44,359 nucleotides of DNA, taken from the NCBI GenBank assembly GCA_052118425.1, contig JBQKHF010000025.1, one strand, 5' to 3'. Under the pieces are notes generated by a model. It saw only the letters and a program-made list of their open reading frames with translations. It was not told where the DNA came from and ran no database searches. This DNA comes from Roseburia_C sp900315735 (lineage in GTDB: Bacteria > Bacillota > Clostridia > Lachnospirales > Lachnospiraceae). This document shows, piece by piece, positions 1-8,213 of this stretch. A program made the position numbers and the translations under genes. Positions within the stretch are counted from its first letter, which is position 1. Each line of letters begins with the position of its first letter.

Positions 1-127
1 CATCTGTTCAAAGAATTTGATATGTGATAGAATGTTGGCATCTAATAATCACGTCACAAAGTCATAGGATAGTTCTGTTCTATGTTTTCCGACTATAAAT
101 TTACGCGGCCAAATAAATATAATCTAC

Positions 128-156
128 TGGATTAATCATGGAAAAAGAGATATAAT
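128..156 (+). promoter_or_regulatory. Putative sigma-A promoter for the first two genes
   Basis: TGGATT at 128-133 and a perfect TATAAT at 151-156 are separated by 17 bases. The -35 is weak but the -10 is consensus, and the site lies 61 bases before the first start codon. Bases 1-127 are A/T-rich and show no gene. Confidence 0.5.
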
Positions 157-216
157 CTAAGAAGAATCTGCGTATAAAAAGCAGCTACAAAAAGAAAAAG
201 TTGAGAGGTTTAAAGT

Positions 217-720
217 ATGAGTATTTTTGAAAACACAGTTTTAGTAGATAAGAAGGTATCGATGGTAAATGTAATATTAAGATATCTTTGTATCGCATTG
301 ACGATTTTCTGTGTACTGGTTTCTATTATTGTATATCCTGGAATTTTACTGGTTCCTGCAATTATCTTTGCAGTTTTCTGGTATCTTCTTAAAATTGCAT
401 CACAGGTTGAATGGGAATATACCTATATTGAAGGAAGACTTACTATTGCACGCATCAAAGCAAAGAGAAAGAGAAAAAACGTTGCGAAGATTGAGATGGA
501 AGAGGTTGTGCTGATTGCACCGTCAACTGCTCATGAAATGTATAATTATCATAACAACAATCAGGTGAGCGTAAAAGATTGTTCTTCAAAACAGCCGGGA
601 GCTAAGACTTATGAAGTGATATATAAGAACGGCAGCGGACTTGGAGATATTATCTTTGAGCCGGATGAAAATATGCTGGATATGATTTGCAATCGAAATG
701 CAAAGAAAGTCATCAGATAG
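217..720 (+). CDS. Small membrane protein, DUF6106-like
   Basis: 167 residues. Two hydrophobic segments at about residues 18-40 and 42-60 form a hairpin in the membrane; the rest is a basic, then mixed-charge cytoplasmic domain with conserved-looking tyrosines. This matches the DUF6106 type of protein found in Lachnospiraceae, whose function is unknown to me. The start has a GAGAGG ribosome site 9 bases upstream. A second gene follows 13 bases after the stop, so the two are probably co-transcribed. The family name comes from recalled resemblance; the membrane hairpin is directly visible. Confidence 0.7.
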   Translation: MSIFENTVLVDKKVSMVNVILRYLCIALTIFCVLVSIIVYPGILLVPAIIFAVFWYLLKIASQVEWEYTYIEGRLTIARIKAKRKRKNVAKIEMEEVVLIAPSTAHEMYNYHNNNQVSVKDCSSKQPGAKTYEVIYKNGSGLGDIIFEPDENMLDMICNRNAKKVIR

Positions 721-733
721 GAGAAGTGATTTT

Positions 734-916
734 ATGGCAGAGCAGGGAAATTGTGATACCTGTGTAAATTTTGTTTATGATGAAGATTACGAATATTATG
801 TCTGTGATATGGATCTGGATGAAGACGACATGGTAAGATTTCTTACCGGCAACACCAATTCCTGCCCGTATTATCAGTTATATGATGAGTACAAGATTGT
901 ACGCCATCAGATGTAA
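734..916 (+). CDS. Small acidic Cys-containing protein, DUF6472-like
   Basis: 60 residues, very acidic, with cysteines in a CDTC pair at the N-terminus, a CDMD and an SCPYY motif, giving four cysteines that could bind one metal ion. The start chosen is the ATG at 734, because GGAGAAG lies 7 bases upstream; an upstream in-frame ATG at 698 falls inside the preceding gene. Short proteins of this kind (DUF6472-like) are common in Lachnospiraceae and have no assigned function. Co-transcription with the upstream membrane protein is likely. Confidence 0.7.
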   Translation: MAEQGNCDTCVNFVYDEDYEYYVCDMDLDEDDMVRFLTGNTNSCPYYQLYDEYKIVRHQM

Positions 917-919
917 AGC

Positions 920-1204
920 TTAAATATGAACGGTTTTAAAGAGGTCTGCATTTTCTTCGTAGACCTGATTGAGCCAGTCGCATGCCTGACCAATGCCTTC
1001 GTCGGAATATTCGAAGGTGTTGGTCTTTTTTTGCTCATCCGGCGTAGCAGTGAAGCAATAAGGACCCGGCCACCAGGTAGCAAGCAGTGTGGTGGAGTCA
1101 TCTTCTACATGTTTCTCGATGCGGTAGCGCATGCCAAGATGACTGCCGGTATACTGTGTTTTATTATAAAAAGGAATGGAAAATAAATCTTTACGTTCTA
1201 TCAT
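920..1204 (-). CDS. Conserved hypothetical protein, 94 aa
   Basis: Read on the - strand from the ATG at 1204, which has AGGTG 5 bases upstream; an in-frame TTG at 1222 is the alternative. The protein is soluble and mixed-charge, with a WWPGPYC segment in the middle and an aromatic, acidic C-terminal half. I recognise no catalytic motif. It resembles short hypothetical proteins of Clostridia. It ends only four bases from the stop of the upstream + strand gene, so the two converge without a clear terminator between them. Confidence 0.65.
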   Translation of the reverse strand: MIERKDLFSIPFYNKTQYTGSHLGMRYRIEKHVEDDSTTLLATWWPGPYCFTATPDEQKKTNTFEYSDEGIGQACDWLNQVYEENADLFKTVHI

Positions 1205-1302
1205 AATAGCACCTGCTTTCAAAATTCTATATCAAAGGTAGCACAAGAAGGGTCTCTTTGCAAGAAATGAAAGGGATATTTAAAACACAGGTCTGTTATG
1301 GC

Positions 1303-1331
1303 TTGCACATTCCATCCCAAGATGATAGAAT
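1303..1331 (+). promoter_or_regulatory. Putative promoter for the cysteine-ladder protein
   Basis: TTGCAC at 1303-1308 and TAGAAT at 1326-1331 are separated by exactly 17 bases, 56 bases before the start codon at 1387. Confidence 0.5.
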
Positions 1332-1386
1332 AAAGATGACATAAGAAACATAATGTTGGGGTGATGAGGAGTAGATAGGGGAAAGA

Positions 1387-1611
1387 ATGGAAAACAAATT
1401 CTGTTACCTGAAAGGGCTTGTGGACTGCAGTTCGGGACAGATTCAGGACTGCAATGTAAAGCATGTGTCCAGGTGTCCGCGGGAAGAAGACACGGCTAAG
1501 AAGGAGAGCCGGCAGGCGTTCTGCTTCTTAAAAGGACTGGTAGACTGTGCTCCGTGTGATGTGCAGGACTGCAATATTAAGAGAGTGCGTAGATGCCCGA
1601 GGGAAAACTAA
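1387..1611 (+). CDS. Small duplicated cysteine-ladder protein
   Basis: 74 residues built from two copies of a roughly 29-residue unit, residues 5-33 and 45-73, each beginning FC(Y/F)LKGLVDC and ending RCPRE. Cysteines fall at 6, 14, 22 and 30, then at 46, 54, 62 and 70, always eight apart, plus one extra Cys at 57. The DNA of the two halves has diverged at many third positions, so this is an old duplication kept under selection. No signal peptide or membrane segment is present, which suggests a cytoplasmic metal- or cluster-binding protein, but no function is known to me. It has its own promoter and terminator, so it is probably monocistronic. Confidence 0.75.
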   Translation: MENKFCYLKGLVDCSSGQIQDCNVKHVSRCPREEDTAKKESRQAFCFLKGLVDCAPCDVQDCNIKRVRRCPREN

Positions 1612-1617
1612 GAATCG

Positions 1618-1654
1618 CTGCTGAAAACGGAAAATCTGTTTTCAGCAGTTTTTT
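1618..1654 (+). terminator. Rho-independent terminator
   Basis: An 11-bp perfect stem, CTGCTGAAAAC pairing with GTTTTCAGCAG around a 9-base loop, is followed by six T. It closes the cysteine-ladder gene. Confidence 0.9.
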
Positions 1655-1698
1655 ACGAAAGAAGAGAACCTATTTGTATGCGAAAACAGGGGGCTATC

Positions 1699-2475
1699 AT
1701 GAAACAGACCGAAAGACCAATTGCAGTATTTGATTCAGGTGTAGGTGGAATAAGCGTATTACGTGAACTGGTACGCCTGATGCCAAATGAAAATTATATA
1801 TTTTTTGGAGATTCTAAAAATGCACCTTATGGTGGAAAGAGCTTAGAAGAGGTGCGGAAACTGACGGAATGTCATGTGAGACACCTGTTGTCAGAAGGAG
1901 CCAAGGCTGTAGTGATTGCCTGCAATACGGCAACCAGTGCGGATGTCTCAATTTTGCGGAAAGAATACCCGGATGTACCGGTGGTTGGAATCGAACCGGC
2001 ACTGAAACCGGCGGTACAGTTTAAGGAACATCCGAATGTACTTGTTATGGCAACGCCGATGACAATCCGGGAAGAAAAATTTCACCGGCTTATGGCACGA
2101 TATGAAAATGATGCCGAGATTTATCCACTGGCATGTCCTGGAATTGTGGAATTCGTTGAGCGTGGAGAATTAAACAGTGCAGAACTGAAAGAATTTTTAC
2201 ATCAGCTGTTGAAGCCATATTGTGATGGCGCAGTGGATGCGGTAGTTTTAGGGTGTACCCATTATCCTTTTGTAAAAGAAGCAATCGCAGAAGTGATGGG
2301 AAATACAGTGGAATTTTTTGACGGAGGAGCCGGTGTGGCACGGGAGACTAAACGGCGGCTTATGGAAAAGGAATTATTGTATACCGGAGACAGAAAAGGC
2401 AGCGTAATATTTGAAAACAGTGCAGCAACACCGGAAAAGCTGAAACTGTGCGAAACATTACTGAATTCTAAATAA
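1699..2475 (+). CDS. murI: Glutamate racemase
   Basis: Interconverts L- and D-glutamate in the cytoplasm and supplies D-Glu for peptidoglycan. Counted from the ATG at 1699 (258 residues), the N-terminal FDSGVGG holds the substrate Asp12, and the two catalytic cysteines are Cys75 in ACNTAT and Cys186 in LGCTHYP. GDSKNAPYG is the usual family segment. The start at 1699 has GGGGG at good spacing; an in-frame ATG at 1678 would add seven residues with a poorer site. The length is normal for the family. The gene stands alone between the cysteine-ladder gene and a long intergenic region. Confidence 0.97.
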   Translation: MKQTERPIAVFDSGVGGISVLRELVRLMPNENYIFFGDSKNAPYGGKSLEEVRKLTECHVRHLLSEGAKAVVIACNTATSADVSILRKEYPDVPVVGIEPALKPAVQFKEHPNVLVMATPMTIREEKFHRLMARYENDAEIYPLACPGIVEFVERGELNSAELKEFLHQLLKPYCDGAVDAVVLGCTHYPFVKEAIAEVMGNTVEFFDGGAGVARETKRRLMEKELLYTGDRKGSVIFENSAATPEKLKLCETLLNSK

Positions 2476-2887
2476 AGTATAAAGTAAATGGGAATAAATC
2501 TTTAGATTTTTTTAGAATCCTTTTCGAAAGTTGACACACTTTGGACACATTTCATGGATATAATAAATCTATCAAATGAAGGGAAACAAAAAACATAGTT
2601 CCTCTTGTTTGAGAAAAACTGGCAATAATTTCCTTTTAATAGATGAAACATTTTCATAACTAAACTCCTCGAAAAAACAGTCCGAAAGGGCTGTTTTTTC
2701 ATGCCAGAAAGAATAACCAATTTTTCATTTTGAAAAAGTAACAAAAAATCCTTAAAAACATATAAATATTAAGTAACAAAAAAAGAAAAAATGTATTGCT
2801 ATTACCCCCAAAAAGAGGTAACATAGTTCCGGGTTTAGGAGAATGTAAAAAAGAAAAACAAGAGAAGAAAAGGAAAGAGGTCATATT
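2476..2887. other. Long intergenic region with a possible short non-coding transcript
   Basis: 412 bases without a convincing gene. A weak hairpin with a T run near 2495-2513 may end murI. TTGACA at 2531 and TATAAT at 2559 look promoter-like but are 22 bases apart, which is too far for a standard pair. A good terminator lies at 2672-2699. The eleven bases AACATAGTTCC occur twice (near 2592 and 2819), the second copy just before the antiporter ribosome site and next to a short TTACC/GGTAA hairpin. I cannot match this leader to a known riboswitch class. Confidence 0.4.
2672..2699 (+). terminator. Rho-independent terminator
   Basis: AAAAAACAG and CTGTTTTTT pair around a short GAAA-containing loop, ending in a T run. 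No gene directly precedes it, so it may end a short untranslated RNA or be a late terminator for murI. Confidence 0.75.
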
Positions 2888-4084
2888 ATGGAATCTTATG
2901 AATTTCTGCTTTTTTTAGCAATCATTTTAATTTCAACAAAAGTGTTAGGACTTTTCTCCCGAAAAGTACATATGCCGGCAGTAGTAGGAGCACTGGCAGC
3001 CGGAATTATTTTAGGACCATCTGTATTGAAACTTATCACTCTGGATGGAACTAACGGCGTATATCTTGAGATTACCGCAGAAATCGGAGTTATCTTCCTG
3101 ATGTTTTCCGCAGGACTGGAAACCGATTTGAAAGAAATCAAAGCAAATGCATTAGCATCCTTTATCGTTGCATTAATCGGAGTTATTGTTCCTTTGATTG
3201 GCGGATTTTTAGGATATGCATTATACTTCCATACCGATTTCTCCGATTATCAGGAAGTATTAAAATCCATTTTCATCGGCGTTGTGCTGACGGCAACATC
3301 TGTAAGTATTACGGTAGAGACTTTGCGTGAGCTGGGACGCTTAAAAGGAAGAGTTGGAACAACCATCCTTGGCGCAGCGGTAATTGATGATATTCTTGGA
3401 ATTATCGTACTTACCATTGTAACAAGCTTAAAGGATACCAGCGTAAATCCGGTTACTGTTATGATTAAGATTGTTCTTTACTTTATTGTAATCGGAATTT
3501 TATTCTTCCTGGTATCAAAATGTAAACCGTTGATTGAAAACGAAGGTCAGAAGAGACGTGTTACCGTATTTGCACTGGCATTCTGCTTCTTATTATCCTA
3601 TATATCCGAAGAGTTCTTTGGCATTGCAGATATTACAGGCGCATATTTCGCAGGACTGATGCTTTGCAGCATGAAGAATGGTGAATATGTAAAAGACAGA
3701 ATCAACTTCCCGTCTTATTTATTCTTCTCACCGGTATTCTTTGCAAGTATCGGTATTAAGACATCCTTAGACGGAATGACAGGTTCTATGGTAGGATTTA
3801 CCATCATTCTTTTAATTATTGCATTACTGACCAAGGTCGTTGGATGCGGACTGGGTGCAAAGTTCTGCCGCTATAGTAATAAAGAAGCATTACAGATTGG
3901 TGTCGGAATGATTTCCCGTGGTGAGGTTGCATTAATCGTTGCCCAGAAGGGATATCAGTGTGGTATGTTAGATGATAAGTTCTTCGCACCAATTGTACTG
4001 GTAGTAATTGTAACAACATTGATTACCCCGATTCTGCTGAAGCTGGTAATGCGTGATAAACAGTCTGAACAGCCGGAAGCATAA
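2888..4084 (+). CDS. CPA2-family cation/proton antiporter (Kef/NapA type)
   Basis: 398 residues, almost wholly hydrophobic, with about 12-13 membrane helices. The protein carries the family hallmarks: a GPSVL loop after helix 2, a VVLTATSVSITVE region, AAVIDDILG with adjacent aspartates in the transport helix (about residues 167-170), and an ISRGEVALI segment near the C-terminus. There is no C-terminal TrkA-N/RCK domain, so it is the short NapA-like form. It probably exchanges Na+ or K+ for H+ across the membrane; the ion cannot be read from the sequence. GAGG lies 8 bases before the ATG. It appears monocistronic. Confidence 0.9.
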   Translation: MESYEFLLFLAIILISTKVLGLFSRKVHMPAVVGALAAGIILGPSVLKLITLDGTNGVYLEITAEIGVIFLMFSAGLETDLKEIKANALASFIVALIGVIVPLIGGFLGYALYFHTDFSDYQEVLKSIFIGVVLTATSVSITVETLRELGRLKGRVGTTILGAAVIDDILGIIVLTIVTSLKDTSVNPVTVMIKIVLYFIVIGILFFLVSKCKPLIENEGQKRRVTVFALAFCFLLSYISEEFFGIADITGAYFAGLMLCSMKNGEYVKDRINFPSYLFFSPVFFASIGIKTSLDGMTGSMVGFTIILLIIALLTKVVGCGLGAKFCRYSNKEALQIGVGMISRGEVALIVAQKGYQCGMLDDKFFAPIVLVVIVTTLITPILLKLVMRDKQSEQPEA

Positions 4085-4212
4085 AAGTCGGATAGCGCAG
4101 TAAAATAAAATCCTGCAGACCGAGAATGAATGTGAATTCGTTGCATTTGAGTCCGCAGGATTTTCTTGCTTTACAGGAAATTGCTTTCCTGTAAAGTAAG
4201 AAACGCTCCGCG

Positions 4213-4240
4213 AGAATGTGCCAAGGCACATTCTTTGTTC
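4213..4240 (+). terminator. Terminator-like hairpin downstream of the antiporter
   Basis: GAATGTGCC pairs with GGCACATTC around a two-base loop and is followed by TTTGTTCT. Together with the two hairpins before it, this probably ends antiporter transcription. Confidence 0.55.
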
Positions 4241-4338
4241 TAATTGCGAATAGCTATTGATTTTTACTATTTGCCATTTGCTGCGTGTTATTTAGTATTT
4301 GCTATTTAACTAGTTGGTATTTGCTAGTTAGATAAATG

Positions 4339-4440
4339 TCTGTGTAGTCTGCCAAAGCAGGGATGCTTATCAGGGCTGTTAGTAGTATCTGGAATTTGTT
4401 TACACCCTGATACCGCATCCCATTTTGGCAGACCACACAG
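4339..4440. repeat. 102-base imperfect inverted repeat, candidate structured RNA
   Basis: The arms at 4339-4375 and 4405-4440 pair over about 36 positions, interrupted only by an A/C mismatch and small bulges. Paired blocks are TCTGTGT/ACACAGA, GTCTGCCAAA/TTTGGCAGAC, GGGATGC/GCATCCC and ATCAGGG/CCCTGAT, closing a 29-base loop. It sits 67 bases before the MATE exporter start. No ORF or T run is attached. It could be a 5' leader structure or a small MITE-like element. Confidence 0.75.
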
Positions 4441-4506
4441 ATGTTAGTCAAAAAGATAAATGATAAAATATGAAATACTATCGAAAGAAAAGAAAGAGGA
4501 CAAAAC

Positions 4507-5832
4507 GTGGAACAAAAGAAAACCCTTGGACAATTATTCGTGCCAATCTGTCTGGAAACCTTATGTTATATGCTTTCCGGTATGGTAGATACCCTGATGC
4601 TCTCCTCCGTAGGAGATGCAGCAGTTGGTGCAGTTGGAACAGCCAATACTTATATCGGAATTTTCATCATTATGTTTTCTGTTATTTCAGCCGGAATGAT
4701 TGCAGTTATGACGCAGTATATCGGTGCCGGAAAAGAAGAAATTGCATATCAGGCAAGACAGCTTGGCATGTTATTTAATGCCATTGTGGGAGCAATTCTT
4801 GCGGTATTTTTGTTCTTTCAATCCGGAGCAATTTTATCTGCGGTTGGAGTAGCAGATTCACTGATGGAATATGCAAAGACTTACCTTAGAATTGTGGGAG
4901 GTGGATGCATTTTAAATGCACTGATTCCAATTTTCTCGAGTTATTTAAGAGCTTTTGGATATACCAGACAGCCTCTTGTGGCAACGGTATCTGCTAATAT
5001 TTTAAACATTATCTTAAATGCGGTATTCCTCTTTGGCTTTCATTACGGAGTAGCGGGAGTTGCTGCGGCAACAGTGATTTCAAGGGTATTAAATCTTGGA
5101 CTGGTCATCTGTTTCGGACATCATTATATCCATGCAAAGGAGAAGAAGGAGCGGCTTAAGAACCGTGTGGTATTCGGACAGATTGTCAAAGTTGGACTGC
5201 CGTCTGCCATGGAAACGGCATTATATAATGTAGCAATGACATTGATTATCCGTTTCTTGAATCAGATGGATGCCAATGGAATGAATGTAACAGCCCGTTC
5301 CTATGCCATGCAGATTACCAATTTTTCTTATTGTGTGGGTGCAGCGTTAGCCCAGGCAAATGCGATTATGGTCGGCTGGCGGATTGGAGCACAGGATTAT
5401 GAAGCCTGCGATAAAGGAACCAGAAAAGCAGCCCTGGTGGGAGTCATTGTTGCAACCATATTAGAAAGCATATTTGCTTTATCGTCCCACTGGCTGATTC
5501 GGATGTTTACCGATGACCCGCAGATGGTGTCTCTGGTTGGAAAACTGCTGGCAATTGATATTGTCCTTGAAATCGGGCGGGTGACCAATCTGGTATATGG
5601 AAATGCCTTAAAGACCAGTGGAGATGCGGCGTTTACCACGGCAATAGCAGCGGTGTTCATGTATCTTTGCGCGGTGGGCGGAACCTATTTCTTCGGAATT
5701 CATCTTGGGCTGCTGGTTTGCGGCGCATATATCGGCATGGCAATGGATGAATGCGTCCGGGCAGTGGGAATGATTTTACGCTGGCGGAGTGGAAAATGGA
5801 AGCAGAAAGTATTGATAAAAGAAAACGCCTAG
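4507..5832 (+). CDS. MATE family multidrug/metabolite exporter
   Basis: 441 residues with about 12 hydrophobic helices in two similar halves, the MatE architecture. Exporters of this family use a Na+ or H+ gradient to expel cationic drugs or metabolites. The start is GTG at 4507 with AGAGGA six bases upstream. Typical segments are LSGMVDTLMLSSVGDAAVGAVG in pieces near the N-terminus and the mid-protein PSAMETALYN. The gene follows the 102-base inverted repeat and ends 39 bases before the rhodanese fusion. The substrate cannot be predicted. Confidence 0.93.
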   Translation: MEQKKTLGQLFVPICLETLCYMLSGMVDTLMLSSVGDAAVGAVGTANTYIGIFIIMFSVISAGMIAVMTQYIGAGKEEIAYQARQLGMLFNAIVGAILAVFLFFQSGAILSAVGVADSLMEYAKTYLRIVGGGCILNALIPIFSSYLRAFGYTRQPLVATVSANILNIILNAVFLFGFHYGVAGVAAATVISRVLNLGLVICFGHHYIHAKEKKERLKNRVVFGQIVKVGLPSAMETALYNVAMTLIIRFLNQMDANGMNVTARSYAMQITNFSYCVGAALAQANAIMVGWRIGAQDYEACDKGTRKAALVGVIVATILESIFALSSHWLIRMFTDDPQMVSLVGKLLAIDIVLEIGRVTNLVYGNALKTSGDAAFTTAIAAVFMYLCAVGGTYFFGIHLGLLVCGAYIGMAMDECVRAVGMILRWRSGKWKQKVLIKENA

Positions 5833-5871
5833 TATAAAATAAGAGAAAACTTAGAATTAAGGAGCAAAAAC

Positions 5872-7032
5872 ATGGCAGATACAGAGATTAGTCTGGCACA
5901 GTTAAAAGAATATAAGGCTGGGGAATACCAGTTAATAGATATCAGAAATGAGGATGCATTCCGTTATGGAAGCATCAAGGGAGCAGTCAATCTGCCGGAG
6001 CAGGAGATTCTTTCAAGAAAAGAGGAATTATCAGCGCACAAGCGTCTGGTACTTTTTTGCACCAAGGGAATCAACAGTATCGGAGTGGCAGAAAGATTAA
6101 GAGAAGATGGTTTTGATGCAGTCAGCTTAGAGGGCGGTTACGGCGCATATCTGATGGACAGCTTCCAGAAGAAAACATCGGAGAAAGAGGAACGCTGTCA
6201 GGAGATAGAGAAGAGCATCCGCAAGAAATTTCATAAAGCAATCTTCAGTAAATTTGCAAAAGCAATCAATGAATATGAACTGTTACAGCCGGGAGACAAA
6301 GTAGCGGTATGTATTTCCGGTGGCAAGGATTCTATGCTGATGGCAAAACTTTTTCAGGAATTGCAGCGGCATAATAAATTCCAGTTTGAACTGGTATTCT
6401 TAGTGATGGATCCGGGATACAGTGAGACCAACCGTAAGGTCATTGAACAGAATGCAGAGCTGATGCAGATTCCGATTACGGTATTTGAAACACAGATTTT
6501 TGATGCGGTATATGAGATTGAGAATTCTCCATGCTATCTGTGTGCGAGAATGCGCCGTGGTTATTTATATAGTAAGGCAAAGGAATTAGGCTGTAATAAG
6601 ATTGCGCTGGGACATCATTACGATGATGTTATTGAGACCATTTTAATGGGAATGCTCTATGGGGCACAGGTACAGACCATGATGCCGAAGCTTCACAGCA
6701 CGAATTTTGAAGGAATGGAACTGATTCGTCCGATGTATTTAATCAGGGAGAATGACATCAAGCACTGGAGAGATTATAATGATTTGCATTTTATCCAGTG
6801 TGCCTGTCATTTTACCGATACCTGTACTACCTGTGACCCGGACGGTCGTACCGTATCAAAACGAATGGAAATCAAACAGCTGATTGCTAAATTAAAAGAA
6901 GTAAATCCATATGTGGAAAATAATATCTTCCGCAGTGTGGAAAATGTAAATTTAAGTACCATTATCGCTTATAAGAAAGATGGGGTAAAACATTCTTTCT
7001 TAGAAACTTATGTGAATGGAGCGGATGAATAG
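5872..7032 (+). CDS. Rhodanese / TtcA-like PP-loop fusion protein
   Basis: 386 residues. Residues 1-100 form a rhodanese domain with active-site Cys63 in LFCTKGINS. Residues 115-386 form an ATP-pyrophosphatase of the TtcA/TtuA group with the PP-loop SGGKDS at 149-154, the CYLC pair (Cys221, Cys224), GHHYDDVIET, and further cysteines at 310, 312, 318 and 321. The TtcA group uses an Fe-S cluster held by three such cysteines to thiolate a tRNA base. The fused rhodanese would hand persulfide sulfur to the thiolation site. The exact target nucleotide is not readable. The ribosome site is AAGGAG. The last codons overlap the start region of the next gene. Confidence 0.88.
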   Translation: MADTEISLAQLKEYKAGEYQLIDIRNEDAFRYGSIKGAVNLPEQEILSRKEELSAHKRLVLFCTKGINSIGVAERLREDGFDAVSLEGGYGAYLMDSFQKKTSEKEERCQEIEKSIRKKFHKAIFSKFAKAINEYELLQPGDKVAVCISGGKDSMLMAKLFQELQRHNKFQFELVFLVMDPGYSETNRKVIEQNAELMQIPITVFETQIFDAVYEIENSPCYLCARMRRGYLYSKAKELGCNKIALGHHYDDVIETILMGMLYGAQVQTMMPKLHSTNFEGMELIRPMYLIRENDIKHWRDYNDLHFIQCACHFTDTCTTCDPDGRTVSKRMEIKQLIAKLKEVNPYVENNIFRSVENVNLSTIIAYKKDGVKHSFLETYVNGADE

Positions 7033-7033
7033 T

Positions 7034-8161
7034 ATGCAAAAAAGCAAAAGATGGATTGGGGTATTATTAGCGGGCATGCTGTTGTTATCCGGATGTGGAA
7101 ATACAAAGGAACAGCCGGAGACAAAAGAGCCTGTGGTAAATGAAACAGAAGAGAATATGCAAAAAGTTTCCGATACGGAAGCAATGGAGGAAACGGAAGC
7201 GGATACTTCAGTAGAATCAAAAGGTGAGGTGAATGCAATGGATAAGACAATGGTTGGAGATGGCGTTGCAGCCCATGGAGCACTTCGGGTAGAAGGCACA
7301 CAGCTTGTGGACAAAAATGGCGATGCCGTGCAGTTAAAGGGAGTCAGTACCCTTGGAATTGTATGGTTTCCTCAGTTTGTGAATAAGGATGCCTTTGCTG
7401 ATATTAAGAGCTGGGGTGGAAATACCATAAGACTTGCCATGTATACGGAAGAATATGATGGTTATCTTTCCGGTGGCAATCAGGAAGAACAGCTGAACCG
7501 TCTGGATGAGGGAATCAAAGCGGCAACAGACCTTGATATGTATGTGATTGTGGACTGGCATATTTTAAGTGATGGAAATCCAAATCAGCATAAAGAGGAA
7601 GCAAAGACATTTTTTGACGAAATGTCAGCAAAATATAAAGATTATGACAATGTAATCTATGAAATCTGTAACGAGCCAAACGGCGGGACTACATGGGAAG
7701 ACATCCGCTCATATGCAGAAGAAGTGATTCCGGTCATCCGGAATCATGCAAAGGATGCGGTCATTATTGTAGGAACACCGACCTGGTCGCAGGATGTAGA
7801 TGCGGTAGCAGCACATCCGCTGGAAGAAGAGAATCTTATGTATGCCTGCCATTATTATGCAGCAACCCATAAGCAGGAGCTTCGGGACAAAGTAAAGAAA
7901 GCATTGGATGCAGGAACTCCTGTATTTATCAGTGAGTATAGCATCTGTGACGCATCAGGAAATGGTGGTATTGACTATGATGAAGCGGAGAAATGGGCAG
8001 AATTTACGGATGAGAATCAGCTCAGTTATATCCAGTGGAATCTTGCCAATAAAGAAGAGACCTCTTCTTTGATAAAGTCTGGCTGCGATAAGACTTCCGG
8101 TTGGACGGATGAAGATTTGACAGAGACAGGTCTCTGGTTAAAGCAGAGACTTTCCCAATAA
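7034..8161 (+). CDS. Lipoprotein GH5 glycoside hydrolase (endoglucanase-like)
   Basis: About 375 residues from the ATG at 7034; in-frame ATGs at 7016 and 7025 overlap the previous gene. A lipoprotein signal with lipobox LLSGC anchors it outside the membrane, followed by a Thr/Glu-rich linker to about residue 85. The catalytic part shows GH5 signatures: NTIRLAMY, DWHILSDGNPN, the acid/base Glu in YEICNEPNG, ACHYYAATH, and the nucleophile Glu in ISEYSI, then IQWNLANK. It probably cleaves beta-glucan or related polysaccharide at the cell surface. No cellulose-binding module is seen. The overlap with the thiolation gene suggests co-transcription without a functional link. Confidence 0.92.
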   Translation: MQKSKRWIGVLLAGMLLLSGCGNTKEQPETKEPVVNETEENMQKVSDTEAMEETEADTSVESKGEVNAMDKTMVGDGVAAHGALRVEGTQLVDKNGDAVQLKGVSTLGIVWFPQFVNKDAFADIKSWGGNTIRLAMYTEEYDGYLSGGNQEEQLNRLDEGIKAATDLDMYVIVDWHILSDGNPNQHKEEAKTFFDEMSAKYKDYDNVIYEICNEPNGGTTWEDIRSYAEEVIPVIRNHAKDAVIIVGTPTWSQDVDAVAAHPLEEENLMYACHYYAATHKQELRDKVKKALDAGTPVFISEYSICDASGNGGIDYDEAEKWAEFTDENQLSYIQWNLANKEETSSLIKSGCDKTSGWTDEDLTETGLWLKQRLSQ

Positions 8162-8213
8162 AGAAAAGCCTGAATGGAAGAAGTAAGGTGTAACCCAAAA
8201 GGAGCATAAGAGC

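Larger units (their letters stand above)
4085..4506. other. Hairpin-rich intergenic region
   Basis: 422 bases without a gene but with four separate inverted repeats. A long imperfect hairpin starts with AAAATCCTGC (about 4108) and closes with GCAGGATTTT (about 4154). A perfect CTTTACAGGAAA / TTTCCTGTAAAG hairpin lies near 4169-4196. A GAATGTGCC / GGCACATTC hairpin followed by TTTGTTCT lies near 4213-4233. The largest is at 4339-4440. Between 4255 and 4325 the motif (T)ATTTGC recurs several times. The 9-mer AGATAAATG flanks the last hairpin at 4330 and 4453. Confidence 0.6.

Noticed and set aside
2577..2660. 27-codon ORF starting at the ATG near 2577
   Set aside because: No ribosome binding site precedes it and it lies in A/T-rich sequence; chance is the better explanation.
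2700..2887. c-di-AMP (ydaO-type) riboswitch before the antiporter
   Set aside because: K+ and Na+ transporters often carry one, but the conserved blocks are not visible here.
4085..4506. CRISPR array
   Set aside because: The short ATTTGC repeats are irregular and have no uniform spacers; no cas genes occur in the window.
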